Program-made: the position numbers and the translations under genes | In this document: positions 1 through 7,440 of the stretch, in pieces | How the letters are laid out: every line of letters starts with the position of its first letter | Position numbering within the stretch: the stretch's first letter is position 1 | Origin: JBBKWX01 sp037969175 | Lineage (GTDB): Bacteria > Bacteroidota > Bacteroidia > AKYH767-A > JBBKVM01 | DNA length: 17,329 nt | Assembly: GCA_037969175.1 (NCBI GenBank) | Contig: JBBKWX010000040.1 | Coordinates: forward strand, 1-17,329 | Direction of reading: 5' to 3' | Notes under the pieces: generated by a model | What the model saw: the letters and a program-made list of their open reading frames with translations, nothing else | What the model was told of the DNA's origin: nothing | Databases searched by the model: none

Positions 1-726
1 CTCTGTTTCAAAAATAATCTGGGTATCGTTTATCTATCTACGGGAAATCGATTTGAATTGCTGAATGAGGATAAGAAGTTACAAGAGTTACATGCATATT
101 TGCAAACCATCCTTTCCGAACATAAAATAAATTCTAAAAATTTACTTTTCGCAGGAATGTCTTTGGAAGGAACGCGTGCTTTGAGGATGGCGATGTATGC
201 TAAAACTATTGCCGGAGCAATCACACCGGCAGCAATTGCCATTTGCGATTCACCACTCGACATGGTACGTTTCCATGCCTCCTGCGTTCGGGCATACAAA
301 TTAAATACGCATCCCGCTGCTGCCAATGAAGGATACTGGGTAAGTAATTATCTTGATTCCCGAATCATCGCAGGATCACCCGAAAAAGAAAGCAAGCTGA
401 TTCAGTATTCACCATTCAGTCACACTGCAGATTCAGGAGGAAATGCAAAACATTTCCTCAAAATTCCAATCAGAGCTTATACCGAACCCGATGTTCAATG
501 GTGGATGGAAACCCGTTCTAAAGATTATTATGACATCAATTCCATAGACATGGCAGGATTTATCAATAGCCTGAACATATCGGGTCATAAAAACGCCGAA
601 TTGATACTGACCACTAACAAAGGCTATTTACCGGACGGCACACGCCACCCCCATTCATGGAGCATAGTAGACGAAGAAGAATTGATAATTTGGTTTCTCC
701 GGATTATTGGAGATCGCTCAAAATAA
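1..726 (+). CDS. alpha/beta-hydrolase-like protein, 5'-truncated by window edge
   Basis: The reading frame is open from base 1 to a TAA at 724-726, so this is the C-terminal 241 residues of a longer protein; the TTG at 58 is an internal codon, not a convincing start. Around visible residue 54 is G-M-S-L-E-G, matching the Gx-S-xxG nucleophile elbow of alpha/beta hydrolases, with S54 as candidate nucleophile. It follows a beta strand (NLLFA) and precedes a helix (TRALRMAMYAK), as in that fold. Near the C-terminus H-P-H-S-W sits where the catalytic His usually lies. An acidic residue in the ICDSPLD or YTEPDVQ stretches could complete a triad, but I cannot choose. Substrate unknown; it may be an esterase or peptidase-like hydrolase. 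It ends 2 bp before the stop of the convergent lipoprotein gene. Fold assignment moderate, function low. Confidence 0.6.
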   Translation, partial: LCFKNNLGIVYLSTGNRFELLNEDKKLQELHAYLQTILSEHKINSKNLLFAGMSLEGTRALRMAMYAKTIAGAITPAAIAICDSPLDMVRFHASCVRAYKLNTHPAAANEGYWVSNYLDSRIIAGSPEKESKLIQYSPFSHTADSGGNAKHFLKIPIRAYTEPDVQWWMETRSKDYYDINSIDMAGFINSLNISGHKNAELILTTNKGYLPDGTRHPHSWSIVDEEELIIWFLRIIGDRSK

Positions 727-728
727 TA

Positions 729-1196
729 CTACAAAGGAGCCCCTACTGCGATCTCACATTTGTGACCCGGTTCTCCATGCGCTGGATTCAGCTTTCCTGA
801 AGTCCCGGCAGAAGGAGCAGAAATTGTCGGAGCACCGATAGTAGCTGGCTTAACAGCTGTATTAGTTGGAGCTGCATCCGGAGCCGGCTTAGTTGAAGCA
901 CTGTTTAATGGAGCACCTACATCGATATCACATCTGTGACCCGGCTCACCATGAGCAGGATTAACAGTCAAAGAAGAGCCGGACTTAGCAGTACTTCCAT
1001 CGATCTTAAAGGTTGTGCCTTCCTGAACAGGTGCGGCAGCAGGGTTAGTAACTGAACCACCATCCGTTGTACCTCCTTCTGCAGGCGCTTCTAAAGACGT
1101 AGTTGATGGCTCATCCGTGCTGTTTTCAGCACCCGGACTGCAGGCTGCTATAAGAGAGACTAATGCAAAAACCGGAAGTATTTTATTTAGATACAT
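729..1196 (-). CDS. small lipoprotein with two HGEPGH-x-C motifs
   Basis: 155 residues from an ATG at 1196. Residues 1-19 are a lipoprotein signal (KILPVFALVSLIAAC) with lipobox LIAAC, so Cys19 would be lipidated. Residues 20-75 are a low-complexity Ser/Thr/Gly/Pro/Ala linker, probably disordered. Two near-identical 19-residue motifs follow: 79-97 (NPAHGEPGHRCDIDVGAPL) and 137-155 (NPAHGEPGHKCEIAVGAPL), 16 of 19 positions the same, the second forming the exact C-terminus. Each has His-x4-His-x-Cys, a plausible metal or other ligand site, separated by another Pro/Ala/Thr-rich linker. I know similar short motifs from hypothetical Bacteroidota proteins but cannot name a function. No enzyme domain is visible. 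The gene is monocistronic, convergent with the upstream hydrolase and divergent from the small membrane protein at 1330. Confidence 0.8.
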   Translation of the reverse strand: MYLNKILPVFALVSLIAACSPGAENSTDEPSTTSLEAPAEGGTTDGGSVTNPAAAPVQEGTTFKIDGSTAKSGSSLTVNPAHGEPGHRCDIDVGAPLNSASTKPAPDAAPTNTAVKPATIGAPTISAPSAGTSGKLNPAHGEPGHKCEIAVGAPL

Positions 1197-1299
1197 GTGC
1201 TTTTTATTTATTTGAGGAATTAAAGATACAAATTATCAACAGTTTTTTTTTAATCTAATGGCAAAATCTACATGTACAATTCAATTTGGCATATAATTC

Positions 1300-1307
1300 T
1301 ACCTTTG
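1300..1307 (+). promoter_or_regulatory. Bacteroidota -7 promoter box for the gene at 1330
   Basis: TACCTTTG followed by CA matches the TAnnTTTG -7 element of Bacteroidota exactly, 22 bp before the ATG at 1330. A TTTG at 1285-1288 lies upstream, but the 11-bp gap is shorter than the usual spacing to the -33 box, so the -33 element is uncertain. Confidence 0.55.
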
Positions 1308-1329
1308 CATGCAATTTATTTGAAGCTTT

Positions 1330-1569
1330 ATGATCTCTGCAAATCTAATCAACTCCGTAGGTGTTTCACTTATCCTTCTAGCTTTCTTACTGCTCACACT
1401 TAAAAAAGTAAGACCGGACGATAAAGCATATAACCTGCTCAATTTATTCGGTGCAGGTCTTGCCGGAATAGGTGCTTATATGATAGATTCAATGCCATTT
1501 GTTGTATTGGAAGTAATCTGGGTAATGGTAGCACTTTATGGTTTAACAAGATCTTTTTCGAAATCGTAG
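1330..1569 (+). CDS. small integral membrane protein, CBU_0592-like
   Basis: 79 residues from ATG 1330. Three hydrophobic segments are visible: about 4-24 (NLINSVGVSLILLAFLLLTL), 37-54 (LLNLFGAGLAGIGAYMID) and 55-73 (SMPFVVLEVIWVMVALYGL), joined by a short basic loop KKVRPDDKAYN. The order (helix, charged loop with a D-x-x-Y-x-x-x-N pattern, a helical hairpin, terminal helix with an E-x-x-W motif) resembles small membrane proteins usually labelled CBU_0592-like, whose function is unknown. It would sit in the inner membrane. It has its own -7 box and ends 8 bp before the stop of the convergent nitroreductase gene. Real-gene confidence is good; family confidence is moderate. Confidence 0.75.
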   Translation: MISANLINSVGVSLILLAFLLLTLKKVRPDDKAYNLLNLFGAGLAGIGAYMIDSMPFVVLEVIWVMVALYGLTRSFSKS

Positions 1570-1577
1570 TTCAACGA

Positions 1578-2141
1578 TCAATCAAGCGAATACAGTACAA
1601 ATTCTGAAAGTTCTTTTCTCTTACGAGGAGCTTGTTCTGCTTGCTGGAAATGATCAGATAAAGCTCCTGAACTTCCCGGATAACCTACAGCAGTGACAGT
1701 TACAGCCTGATGTCCTTCTTCATGGAAACTTTGCTCAAGCCATTTTTGACATTCTTCTCTATCAAAGCCGGCTAGTTGTCTTAATCCTAAGCCAAGAAAC
1801 GTTGCTTCGAAAGATAAATTGCCCATCGCCAATCCCAGATCATGCCATGCATGCAGGTTATCACTATTGTTATGACTAAACTGTTCTTTCACAACGGATA
1901 GTATCAAAACAGGAGCATTCTTTGCCCATTCATGATTAAAAGCATGTAGAAACCCAAGGATCTTGTCATGCAAAGGTTCTCCTTTTATCCCAACCAAAAA
2001 TCTCCAGGGCTGCTCATTAAAACTAGATGCGGCCCATCTGGCAGCTTCAAACAATGACTCTATAACTTCTTTCGAAGGAACTTGCGTACTGAACGCACGT
2101 ATACTTTTTCTTTTTCTAATTAAAGGATGAATATCTTCCAT
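1578..2141 (-). CDS. nitroreductase family protein (FMN-dependent)
   Basis: 187 residues from ATG 2141, within the short end of the nitroreductase-like family. These cytoplasmic flavoenzymes use NAD(P)H to reduce nitro groups, quinones or related acceptors, usually as dimers with FMN. Visible signatures: the N-terminal RKRKSIRAF block (9-17, phosphate/FMN contact), AARWAASSFNEQPWRF (33-48) with the conserved Asn-x-x-Pro-Trp, the LGLGLRQLAGF segment (116-126), the GYPG turn (153-156) and a basic RKRKEL near 173-178. No signal peptide. The physiological substrate cannot be told. It is transcribed alone, divergent from the patatin gene, with an exact -7 box at 2163-2170 and a tandem repeat just upstream of that box. 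Confidence 0.93.
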   Translation of the reverse strand: MEDIHPLIRKRKSIRAFSTQVPSKEVIESLFEAARWAASSFNEQPWRFLVGIKGEPLHDKILGFLHAFNHEWAKNAPVLILSVVKEQFSHNNSDNLHAWHDLGLAMGNLSFEATFLGLGLRQLAGFDREECQKWLEQSFHEEGHQAVTVTAVGYPGSSGALSDHFQQAEQAPRKRKELSEFVLYSLD

Positions 2142-2162
2142 TTTATAAATGTATTTTCATTA

Positions 2163-2170
2163 CAAAGATA
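2163..2170 (-). promoter_or_regulatory. -7 promoter box of the nitroreductase gene
   Basis: Read on the minus strand this is TATCTTTG, an exact TAnnTTTG match, 22 bp before the ATG at 2141. No clear TTTG -33 box is seen at the normal distance; that position is occupied by the tandem repeat at 2185-2218. Confidence 0.55.
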
Positions 2171-2184
2171 AAATGATTATCCTG

Positions 2185-2218
2185 TACCCTACATCTAAGA
2201 TTACCCTACACCTAAGAT
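2185..2218. repeat. tandem 17-bp direct repeat (2 copies)
   Basis: Two immediately adjacent 17-mers, TACCCTACATCTAAGAT (2185-2201) and TACCCTACACCTAAGAT (2202-2218), differ at one base. They fill much of the 122-bp space between the divergent nitroreductase and patatin genes and lie at the -33 side of the nitroreductase promoter. They may be a direct-repeat operator or a slippage duplication. Confidence 0.8.
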
Positions 2219-2263
2219 GCATGTTGTGCAACTTCGCAAAAGCAATTCCGTAATATTCAGTAA

Positions 2264-4576
2264 ATGACGAAAGGCTCATCCGATTTCTGGAATAAATTTA
2301 AAAAATCTGTTGCAAGGATTGTAAATCCCATATACTACAGCCTCCCGTTCCAGCTTTTCCTGACCAATTTTAAAAGGTACCATTTTTCACTTTTACTCTG
2401 GGTCATATTATTAGCCTTTTTTACCGGTGGAATTGGAAAATCATTTGGCATACTTTATTTATTTCTGGACCCGGAATATCTCGGAGCCGTTGGCTTCTGG
2501 AGCTTCTTTATGATGGGAATATCTCTTGCTACATTTATTATGGCTTATCAAATAACAAGCTATATAATCAGCAGTATCACGTATCCATTTTTAGGTGCAT
2601 TACCAAGACCCTTTCTTCGATTTTCTATAAATAATTCAGCTATTCCATTGTTTTTTGTAGTGTGGTATGTATGGAAAATATTAGATTTCCAATTAAATAA
2701 AGAACTTCAAACACCGCAGGATTTTATATTTCAACTCTTAGGTTTATTCTCAGGAATCTCTGTGATCTTCTTGCTTTCATTCAGTTATTTTTTTAAAACT
2801 AATAAAGATATACTAAAGATTCTGGGCCTAGAATCACAGCCTTCTCCGATCAATATATCTCCTTTATTAAGAAGGTTAAATGTAAATTCAGATCTAAGGT
2901 TCAGACAATACGACAGAGAATTCCATCATGACAGAATTGATTCTTATTTGGATGTCGATTTAAAATTTAAACATGTCAGTAACAGAGCAAATCAAAACAG
3001 AAATATTGCATTAAAAGTCCTAAGACAAACTCATATAAATGCATTGCTGATCCAACTTGTTTCGGTTATTGTTTTGTTGTTCCTGGGTTTACTTAGAGAT
3101 AACGAATACATTCAGATTCCGGCAGGAGCAAGCGTTTTTATTTTGTTTGCGATGTTGATGATGTTAGCCGGTGCGTTAAGTTTTTGGTTAAGAGGATGGA
3201 GCCTTACCGCTTTTATAATTTTACTTCTGATCTATAACTTCGCCGGAAATTTTAATGTCATCAAAACAAGAAGTGCGGGTTATGGTCTAGATTATGATTC
3301 AGCCCCGGCACAATATAATTTAACCAAAGTAAAGTCTTTCGCTTCTGACTCTTTATATCAAGCTGACAAAATTTCAACTATCCGAATTCTTGAACGCTGG
3401 AAAGCAAAAAACAGCTCAGCAAATAATGAAAAACCTGTGATGGTTTTTATAAATGTTAGTGGTGGTGGATTGAGAAGCGCTTTGTTCTCGTTACGTCATT
3501 TACAAAAAGCAAATAAAGCGCTAAATGGGAATTTGATGAATTCCACCATGCTCATAAGCGGTGCATCGGGAGGCATGATCGGAGCAACGTATTTCAGAGA
3601 ATTATTGATGCGTTCGGCGACCGATAAATCGATTGATCCTTATGATACTTTGCATCTTCAAAATATATCCAAGGATATTCTCAACCCTGTTATATTTAGT
3701 ATTGCTGCTAATGACCTCTTCATCCCGCTACAAAAATTTGAAGATGGTGGAAGAACTTATTATAAGGACCGGGGTTATGAATTTGAGAAGACATTAAATT
3801 CAAATCTTAACGGAAGCCTCTCAAGCAGGATCAAGGATTATGCTTCTGCAGAAAGCCTTGCAGCTGTACCTATGATTGTTTATTCTCCTGTGATCATTAA
3901 TGATGGAAGAAAATTATTCATTTCCCCACTTCATACCAGCTATTTAAATCATCACCATAAAAAAGACAGCACAGGCACTAAAACAGTTGATGGAGTTGAG
4001 TTCATCCGATATTTCAATAAACAGGATGCCGGAAATTTAAGATTACTTTCGGCATTGAGAATGAATTCTACATTCCCATACATCACTCCAAATATTAGTC
4101 TTCCTTCTTCTCCACCTATGGAAGTACTTGACGCAGGGATGAGAGATAATCTGGGTACTGAAACCAGCCTTCGTTTTATTAATGTATTCTCAAACTGGAT
4201 AAGCGAAAACGTTAGTCGGATTGTTATTCTCCAGATCAGAGATAATCCGGATGAACTTGAAATTTCCTCACAGATCCCTTCTTCATTACTTGAAAAAATA
4301 TTCAGACCCTTATCCGGCTTTTATGGTAACTGGGCCACCTACCAACAATATGGTCAGCAGAGCATGTATCAATATGTAGAAGCGAGTTTGGGTGTGCCGG
4401 TAGAGCAGATTGTTTTCCAGTACATTCCGGGTCAACCCGGTGATCAGGTTAGTTTAAGCTGGCATCTGACTACGCTGGAAAAAATAAAAGTTATCAATTC
4501 CGTAAATCATCCCGTAAATAAACGATCCATGCAACGCTTAACAGATCTGTTGGGATCTGCAAATGACAAAAAGTAA
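2264..4576 (+). CDS. polytopic membrane protein with C-terminal patatin-like phospholipase domain
   Basis: 770 residues from ATG 2264. The N-terminal half is membrane embedded: hydrophobic segments at about 41-69, 76-112, 125-141, 153-177, 259-277, 284-308 and 313-330. A patatin-like lipid acyl hydrolase domain follows (about 390-770). Its catalytic parts are clear: the Gly-rich oxyanion loop SGGGLRS (399-405), the nucleophile elbow G-A-S-G-G (433-437, Ser435) and the dyad Asp in D-A-G (623-625). The stretch MNSTFPYITP (600-609) matches the conserved region before the Asp. The family cleaves acyl esters of phospholipids or related lipids through a Ser/Asp dyad. Seven membrane segments before a patatin domain is much longer than stand-alone bacterial patatins, implying action at the inner membrane. 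Monocistronic, divergent from the nitroreductase gene, 5 bp from the convergent barrel gene. Substrate unknown. Confidence 0.92.
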   Translation: MTKGSSDFWNKFKKSVARIVNPIYYSLPFQLFLTNFKRYHFSLLLWVILLAFFTGGIGKSFGILYLFLDPEYLGAVGFWSFFMMGISLATFIMAYQITSYIISSITYPFLGALPRPFLRFSINNSAIPLFFVVWYVWKILDFQLNKELQTPQDFIFQLLGLFSGISVIFLLSFSYFFKTNKDILKILGLESQPSPINISPLLRRLNVNSDLRFRQYDREFHHDRIDSYLDVDLKFKHVSNRANQNRNIALKVLRQTHINALLIQLVSVIVLLFLGLLRDNEYIQIPAGASVFILFAMLMMLAGALSFWLRGWSLTAFIILLLIYNFAGNFNVIKTRSAGYGLDYDSAPAQYNLTKVKSFASDSLYQADKISTIRILERWKAKNSSANNEKPVMVFINVSGGGLRSALFSLRHLQKANKALNGNLMNSTMLISGASGGMIGATYFRELLMRSATDKSIDPYDTLHLQNISKDILNPVIFSIAANDLFIPLQKFEDGGRTYYKDRGYEFEKTLNSNLNGSLSSRIKDYASAESLAAVPMIVYSPVIINDGRKLFISPLHTSYLNHHHKKDSTGTKTVDGVEFIRYFNKQDAGNLRLLSALRMNSTFPYITPNISLPSSPPMEVLDAGMRDNLGTETSLRFINVFSNWISENVSRIVILQIRDNPDELEISSQIPSSLLEKIFRPLSGFYGNWATYQQYGQQSMYQYVEASLGVPVEQIVFQYIPGQPGDQVSLSWHLTTLEKIKVINSVNHPVNKRSMQRLTDLLGSANDKK

Positions 4577-4581
4577 AAAGA

Positions 4582-5208
4582 TCAATTCAGGTCTTTTCGA
4601 AAAGGCCGGGCAAATTTACTCAGCTTATTATTTCTTCTGTTGAGCTGTATCCAGGGTCCGAAATTATAGAAGATCCCAATGCTGTGAGCAAAATTAAGAT
4701 CATCCTGTTCCGTAAAATAAATGTGATATCGTATCGTGAAAGACCTTCCTGCCATCCACCATCTTAATCCGGTCGTTGCTACAGGACCAAGCATCAATGT
4801 GTCTCTGATATAATCTGCACTATATCCTCCGCCAAAAAATATTCCCATATCGGATCTGAAATCTTTTGTAGCAAGATGTCCGATATTAAGATTTAATGTT
4901 GCAGGAGAACCTGCATAGATAAAGCTAACCGGATCGGCATCATTACCGGGATGGTAACCGATCACAGGCTCCAGATCCAGACTTAAAGAAACATCCGAAA
5001 AATTATTTATCAGATTAAATTGGGGTGAAAAACTCAAACCATAGATCCCATTTAATTCAAGATCATTCCAATAAAATCGTGCAACCGGTCCAACAGATGC
5101 TTTGGTTCTTTTACTTAAAAAACCGGGTGCCTCCTGAGCTTCACTTTTGAAAATGAAAGAACACAGAAGGCAACCCAGAATGCAGAACGATACACCTTTT
5201 TTTATCAA
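4582..5208 (-). CDS. probable outer-membrane beta-barrel protein
   Basis: 208 residues. The start is a TTG at 5208, which overlaps the protease stop as TTGA; no in-frame ATG occurs until about residue 120, and the TTG start gives a good signal peptide (KK, hydrophobic core to about 20, cleavage near SEA-Q at 24-25), so I accept it. The mature part alternates polar and hydrophobic residues with aromatic belts and short turns (FYWNDLELNGIYGLSFSPQF, LSLDLEPVIGY, MGIFFGGGYSADYI, FTIRYHIYF, SIGIFYNFG), typical of a small outer-membrane barrel. The C-terminal tail is basic (FARPFRKDLN) instead of ending on a barrel Phe. I do not recognise a family. Translational coupling suggests co-expression with the S41 protease; an outer-membrane or periplasmic partner role is inference only. 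Confidence 0.75.
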   Translation of the reverse strand: MIKKGVSFCILGCLLCSFIFKSEAQEAPGFLSKRTKASVGPVARFYWNDLELNGIYGLSFSPQFNLINNFSDVSLSLDLEPVIGYHPGNDADPVSFIYAGSPATLNLNIGHLATKDFRSDMGIFFGGGYSADYIRDTLMLGPVATTGLRWWMAGRSFTIRYHIYFTEQDDLNFAHSIGIFYNFGPWIQLNRRNNKLSKFARPFRKDLN

Positions 5209-6815
5209 CGACTTACAATTTTCATCTTTTCAAATGTCTTGTCTTTAAAACTTTCCATTGCTTTTTTAAACGCAGGATTCGTTTCATTTATTATAAAATA
5301 ATAAGCTTCCAGATCCCAAAGATTTCTTGCAACCAAAGCCTTCAATTGCATGCTCATCATTTTATATGATGTTTTATAATTCTCTTCATTCAACTCCACA
5401 CCTTCACGATTTGCAAAGTCAGTAAACTCCTTCATAAATACTTCGTCAGTTACAAAACCGGTTCTGAATTTTTCTACATCGGCATAACTTGCAGTCAACT
5501 CTTTTCTATGTCTGTCGGTATAATCAAGACTGAACTGATTAACGATTCCTTTTCTCAAAACCGAATTAAAATATTCACTATTCTGCGTGGTATCAAGCGC
5601 AACAAAAATATCCGGCATGATACCTCCCCCACCATAAACAGTACGTTTATTTGATGTTAAATATTTCAATGAATCCGGAAAACTGATGCTGTCTACAGTA
5701 GTAAACTCTCCATGTTTGTAACGGGTCAACAGATCCTTTTCATAAGCATCTACTCCATCATCATAGGGCTTCTGGATACTTCTACCGGAAGGAGTATAAT
5801 ATCTGGCAATGGTCAAACGCAAAGCAGAACCATCGGGAAGAGGAATTGGTTTTTGAACCAGCCCTTTGCCAAATGATCTTCTACCAATGATCAAACCTCT
5901 GTCCCAATCCTGAATAGCACCCGAAACGATCTCACTTGCTGATGCAGATCCTTCATCGATCAGTACAATTAATTTTCCTTGTTCAAAGCCACCTGTAGAT
6001 GTTGAGTTGACATCCTGTCTTGGACTAACTCTGCCATTCGTATATACAATTAGTTTATTTGCTGATAAAAATTCATCTGTCATCTCAATCGCTCTGTTCA
6101 GATATCCTCCGCCATTTCCGGTAAGATCCAAGATAAGATTCTTTGCACCTTTTGCTTTAACTTTTGAAAGCGCTTCACGAAATTCTTCTGTAGTAGTTTC
6201 CGCAAAACGGTTGACTTTGATATATCCTATTTCAGGTGCAGCCATATATGCAGCATCTATACTGAAGATTGGAATTTTATCACGTGTAATAACGAAATCT
6301 ATCAGCTGGGCTTGTCCTCTTCTCAGAATACTGACCTTTACTTTTGTTCCTTTATTTCCTCTTAATTTTTTGATCACATCATTATTTTTGAAACTTACTC
6401 CTGCTACCAGTGTATCTTCAATCTTTATGATCTTATCGCCAGCCATGATCCCCAACTTTTCTGAGGGGCCGCCCGGGATAGTACCTGTTACCATGATGGT
6501 ATCAAATAAGATATTGAATTGAATTCCTATACCTTCAAAATTTCCGACCAGAGGCTCGTTCATCTCTTTTAATTCCTCTGCAGGAATATATACGGAATGA
6601 GGATCCAGCTCTTTCAGCATGGCTACTATAGCCGCTTCTGCAAGTTGCTTATCGTTTACTGTATCTACATACGCATAATGGATCGCATCCAAAACAGTTC
6701 CGATTTTTGCGCCTGCTTCATTTTGATTTCCATAATACTGCGCATTAATGGCAGTAGAAGATGCAAGTAGTATGAATGAAAAGAAAATGATTTTTAACGA
6801 TGAAAAATTGTTCAT
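5205..6815 (-). CDS. S41 family C-terminal processing peptidase (CtpA-like)
   Basis: 536 residues from ATG 6815. A TTG at 6854 would add 13 residues, but it falls inside the ferritin terminator hairpin, and ATG 6815 begins a clean signal peptide ending at AINA-Q (about residue 25). Domains: helical N-region with LDPHS (70-73), a PDZ domain about 85-175, then the S41 protease core about 190-410. Catalytic residues align with tail-specific proteases: Ser292 in GSASASE and Lys317 in SFGKG, with Asp303 at the position of the third conserved residue. The domain continues with DGSALRLTIARYYTPSGRSIQ (328-348). A helical C-terminal extension (about 415-536) follows. It would be periplasmic, cleaving proteins near their C-termini. 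The stop overlaps the TTG start of the barrel gene by 4 bp, so the two form an operon. Confidence 0.95.
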   Translation of the reverse strand: MNNFSSLKIIFFSFILLASSTAINAQYYGNQNEAGAKIGTVLDAIHYAYVDTVNDKQLAEAAIVAMLKELDPHSVYIPAEELKEMNEPLVGNFEGIGIQFNILFDTIMVTGTIPGGPSEKLGIMAGDKIIKIEDTLVAGVSFKNNDVIKKLRGNKGTKVKVSILRRGQAQLIDFVITRDKIPIFSIDAAYMAAPEIGYIKVNRFAETTTEEFREALSKVKAKGAKNLILDLTGNGGGYLNRAIEMTDEFLSANKLIVYTNGRVSPRQDVNSTSTGGFEQGKLIVLIDEGSASASEIVSGAIQDWDRGLIIGRRSFGKGLVQKPIPLPDGSALRLTIARYYTPSGRSIQKPYDDGVDAYEKDLLTRYKHGEFTTVDSISFPDSLKYLTSNKRTVYGGGGIMPDIFVALDTTQNSEYFNSVLRKGIVNQFSLDYTDRHRKELTASYADVEKFRTGFVTDEVFMKEFTDFANREGVELNEENYKTSYKMMSMQLKALVARNLWDLEAYYFIINETNPAFKKAMESFKDKTFEKMKIVSR

Positions 6816-6842
6816 GACGGGGTTTTTATTTAACACAACGAA

Positions 6843-6879
6843 AATGAGGCTCAATCAGTATATCCGATCAAGCCCCATT
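6843..6879 (-). terminator. intrinsic terminator of the ferritin gene
   Basis: On the minus strand AATGGGGCTTGATC pairs with GATTGAGCCTCATT across a 9-nt loop: 14 bp including three G-U wobbles, which become mismatches on the other strand, so the hairpin is directional. It begins 17 bp after the ferritin stop and runs into TTTTC. The U-tract is short, so leakage into the protease gene is possible. Confidence 0.7.
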
Positions 6880-6895
6880 GAAAATTATTTACAGA

Positions 6896-7393
6896 TTATT
6901 TTCCTGACGATTGAGCTGCCATGTCTCTATCAAAAAGATATAAACCTCCTTTATCGTTTCCAATAAGCTTTAGTTTATCTAAAACATTACGTGCAAGGCT
7001 CTCCTCTTCAATCTGTTCTGCAACATACCATTGAAGGAAATTATGCGTGGTATAATCTTTCTCGTTCAAGCACAGGTCTACCAGGTTGTTGATTTCATTT
7101 GTAACCATGATCTCATGCTGTAAAACCGTTTCAAAGATCTCTTGAAGAGATTGAAAAGTATGTTTCACTTTTTTTGATTCCGGAACCAATGCATGTCCTC
7201 CTCTTTCGTTCACGAATTTGAATAATTTCAACATATGCATTCTTTCTTCATTACTGTGATTGTAAAGGAATGCGCTCGTACCATTCAACCCATTCACTTC
7301 CGTCCAGGATGCCATGGCCAGGTAATAATGTGATGCTGTATGCTCAAGAATGATCTGATCATTAAGTGCTTTTTCTATTTTCTTTGATAACAT
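6896..7393 (-). CDS. ftnA: bacterial non-haem ferritin (FtnA type)
   Basis: 165 residues from ATG 7393, the usual length for bacterial ferritins. Ferritins form 24-subunit cytoplasmic cages that oxidise Fe(II) and store it as a ferric mineral. The ferroxidase-centre residues fall at the same numbers as in E. coli FtnA: Glu17, Glu50, His53, Glu94, Gln127 and Glu130, within ILEHTASHYY, NEERMH, QHEI and AEQIEEE. No haem-ligating Met typical of bacterioferritin is evident in the expected helix, which favours FtnA over Bfr. It lies 47 bp downstream of the DUF4382 lipoprotein gene in the same direction and is followed by its own terminator at 6843-6879. No Fur box is evident by eye and no exact TAnnTTTG occurs in the 47-bp gap, so it may share the upstream promoter. 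Confidence 0.95.
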   Translation of the reverse strand: MLSKKIEKALNDQIILEHTASHYYLAMASWTEVNGLNGTSAFLYNHSNEERMHMLKLFKFVNERGGHALVPESKKVKHTFQSLQEIFETVLQHEIMVTNEINNLVDLCLNEKDYTTHNFLQWYVAEQIEEESLARNVLDKLKLIGNDKGGLYLFDRDMAAQSSGK

Positions 7394-7440
7394 GATATTG
7401 ATTATTTATAGACTATTATGATTAATTATGAAATCTAAAA

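Noticed and set aside
1563..1578. ATCGT/ACGAT dyad between the convergent genes at 1569 and 1578
   Set aside because: Five base pairs with no U-tract; too weak to call a terminator.
6007..6522. 171-residue plus-strand open frame opposite the S41 protease
   Set aside because: It lies wholly antisense to the protease core, whose catalytic motifs are intact, and its translation has no recognisable domain or upstream promoter.
6816..6854. Longer TTG-initiated start for the S41 protease
   Set aside because: It would lie inside the ferritin terminator hairpin and add residues before a signal peptide that starts cleanly at ATG 6815.
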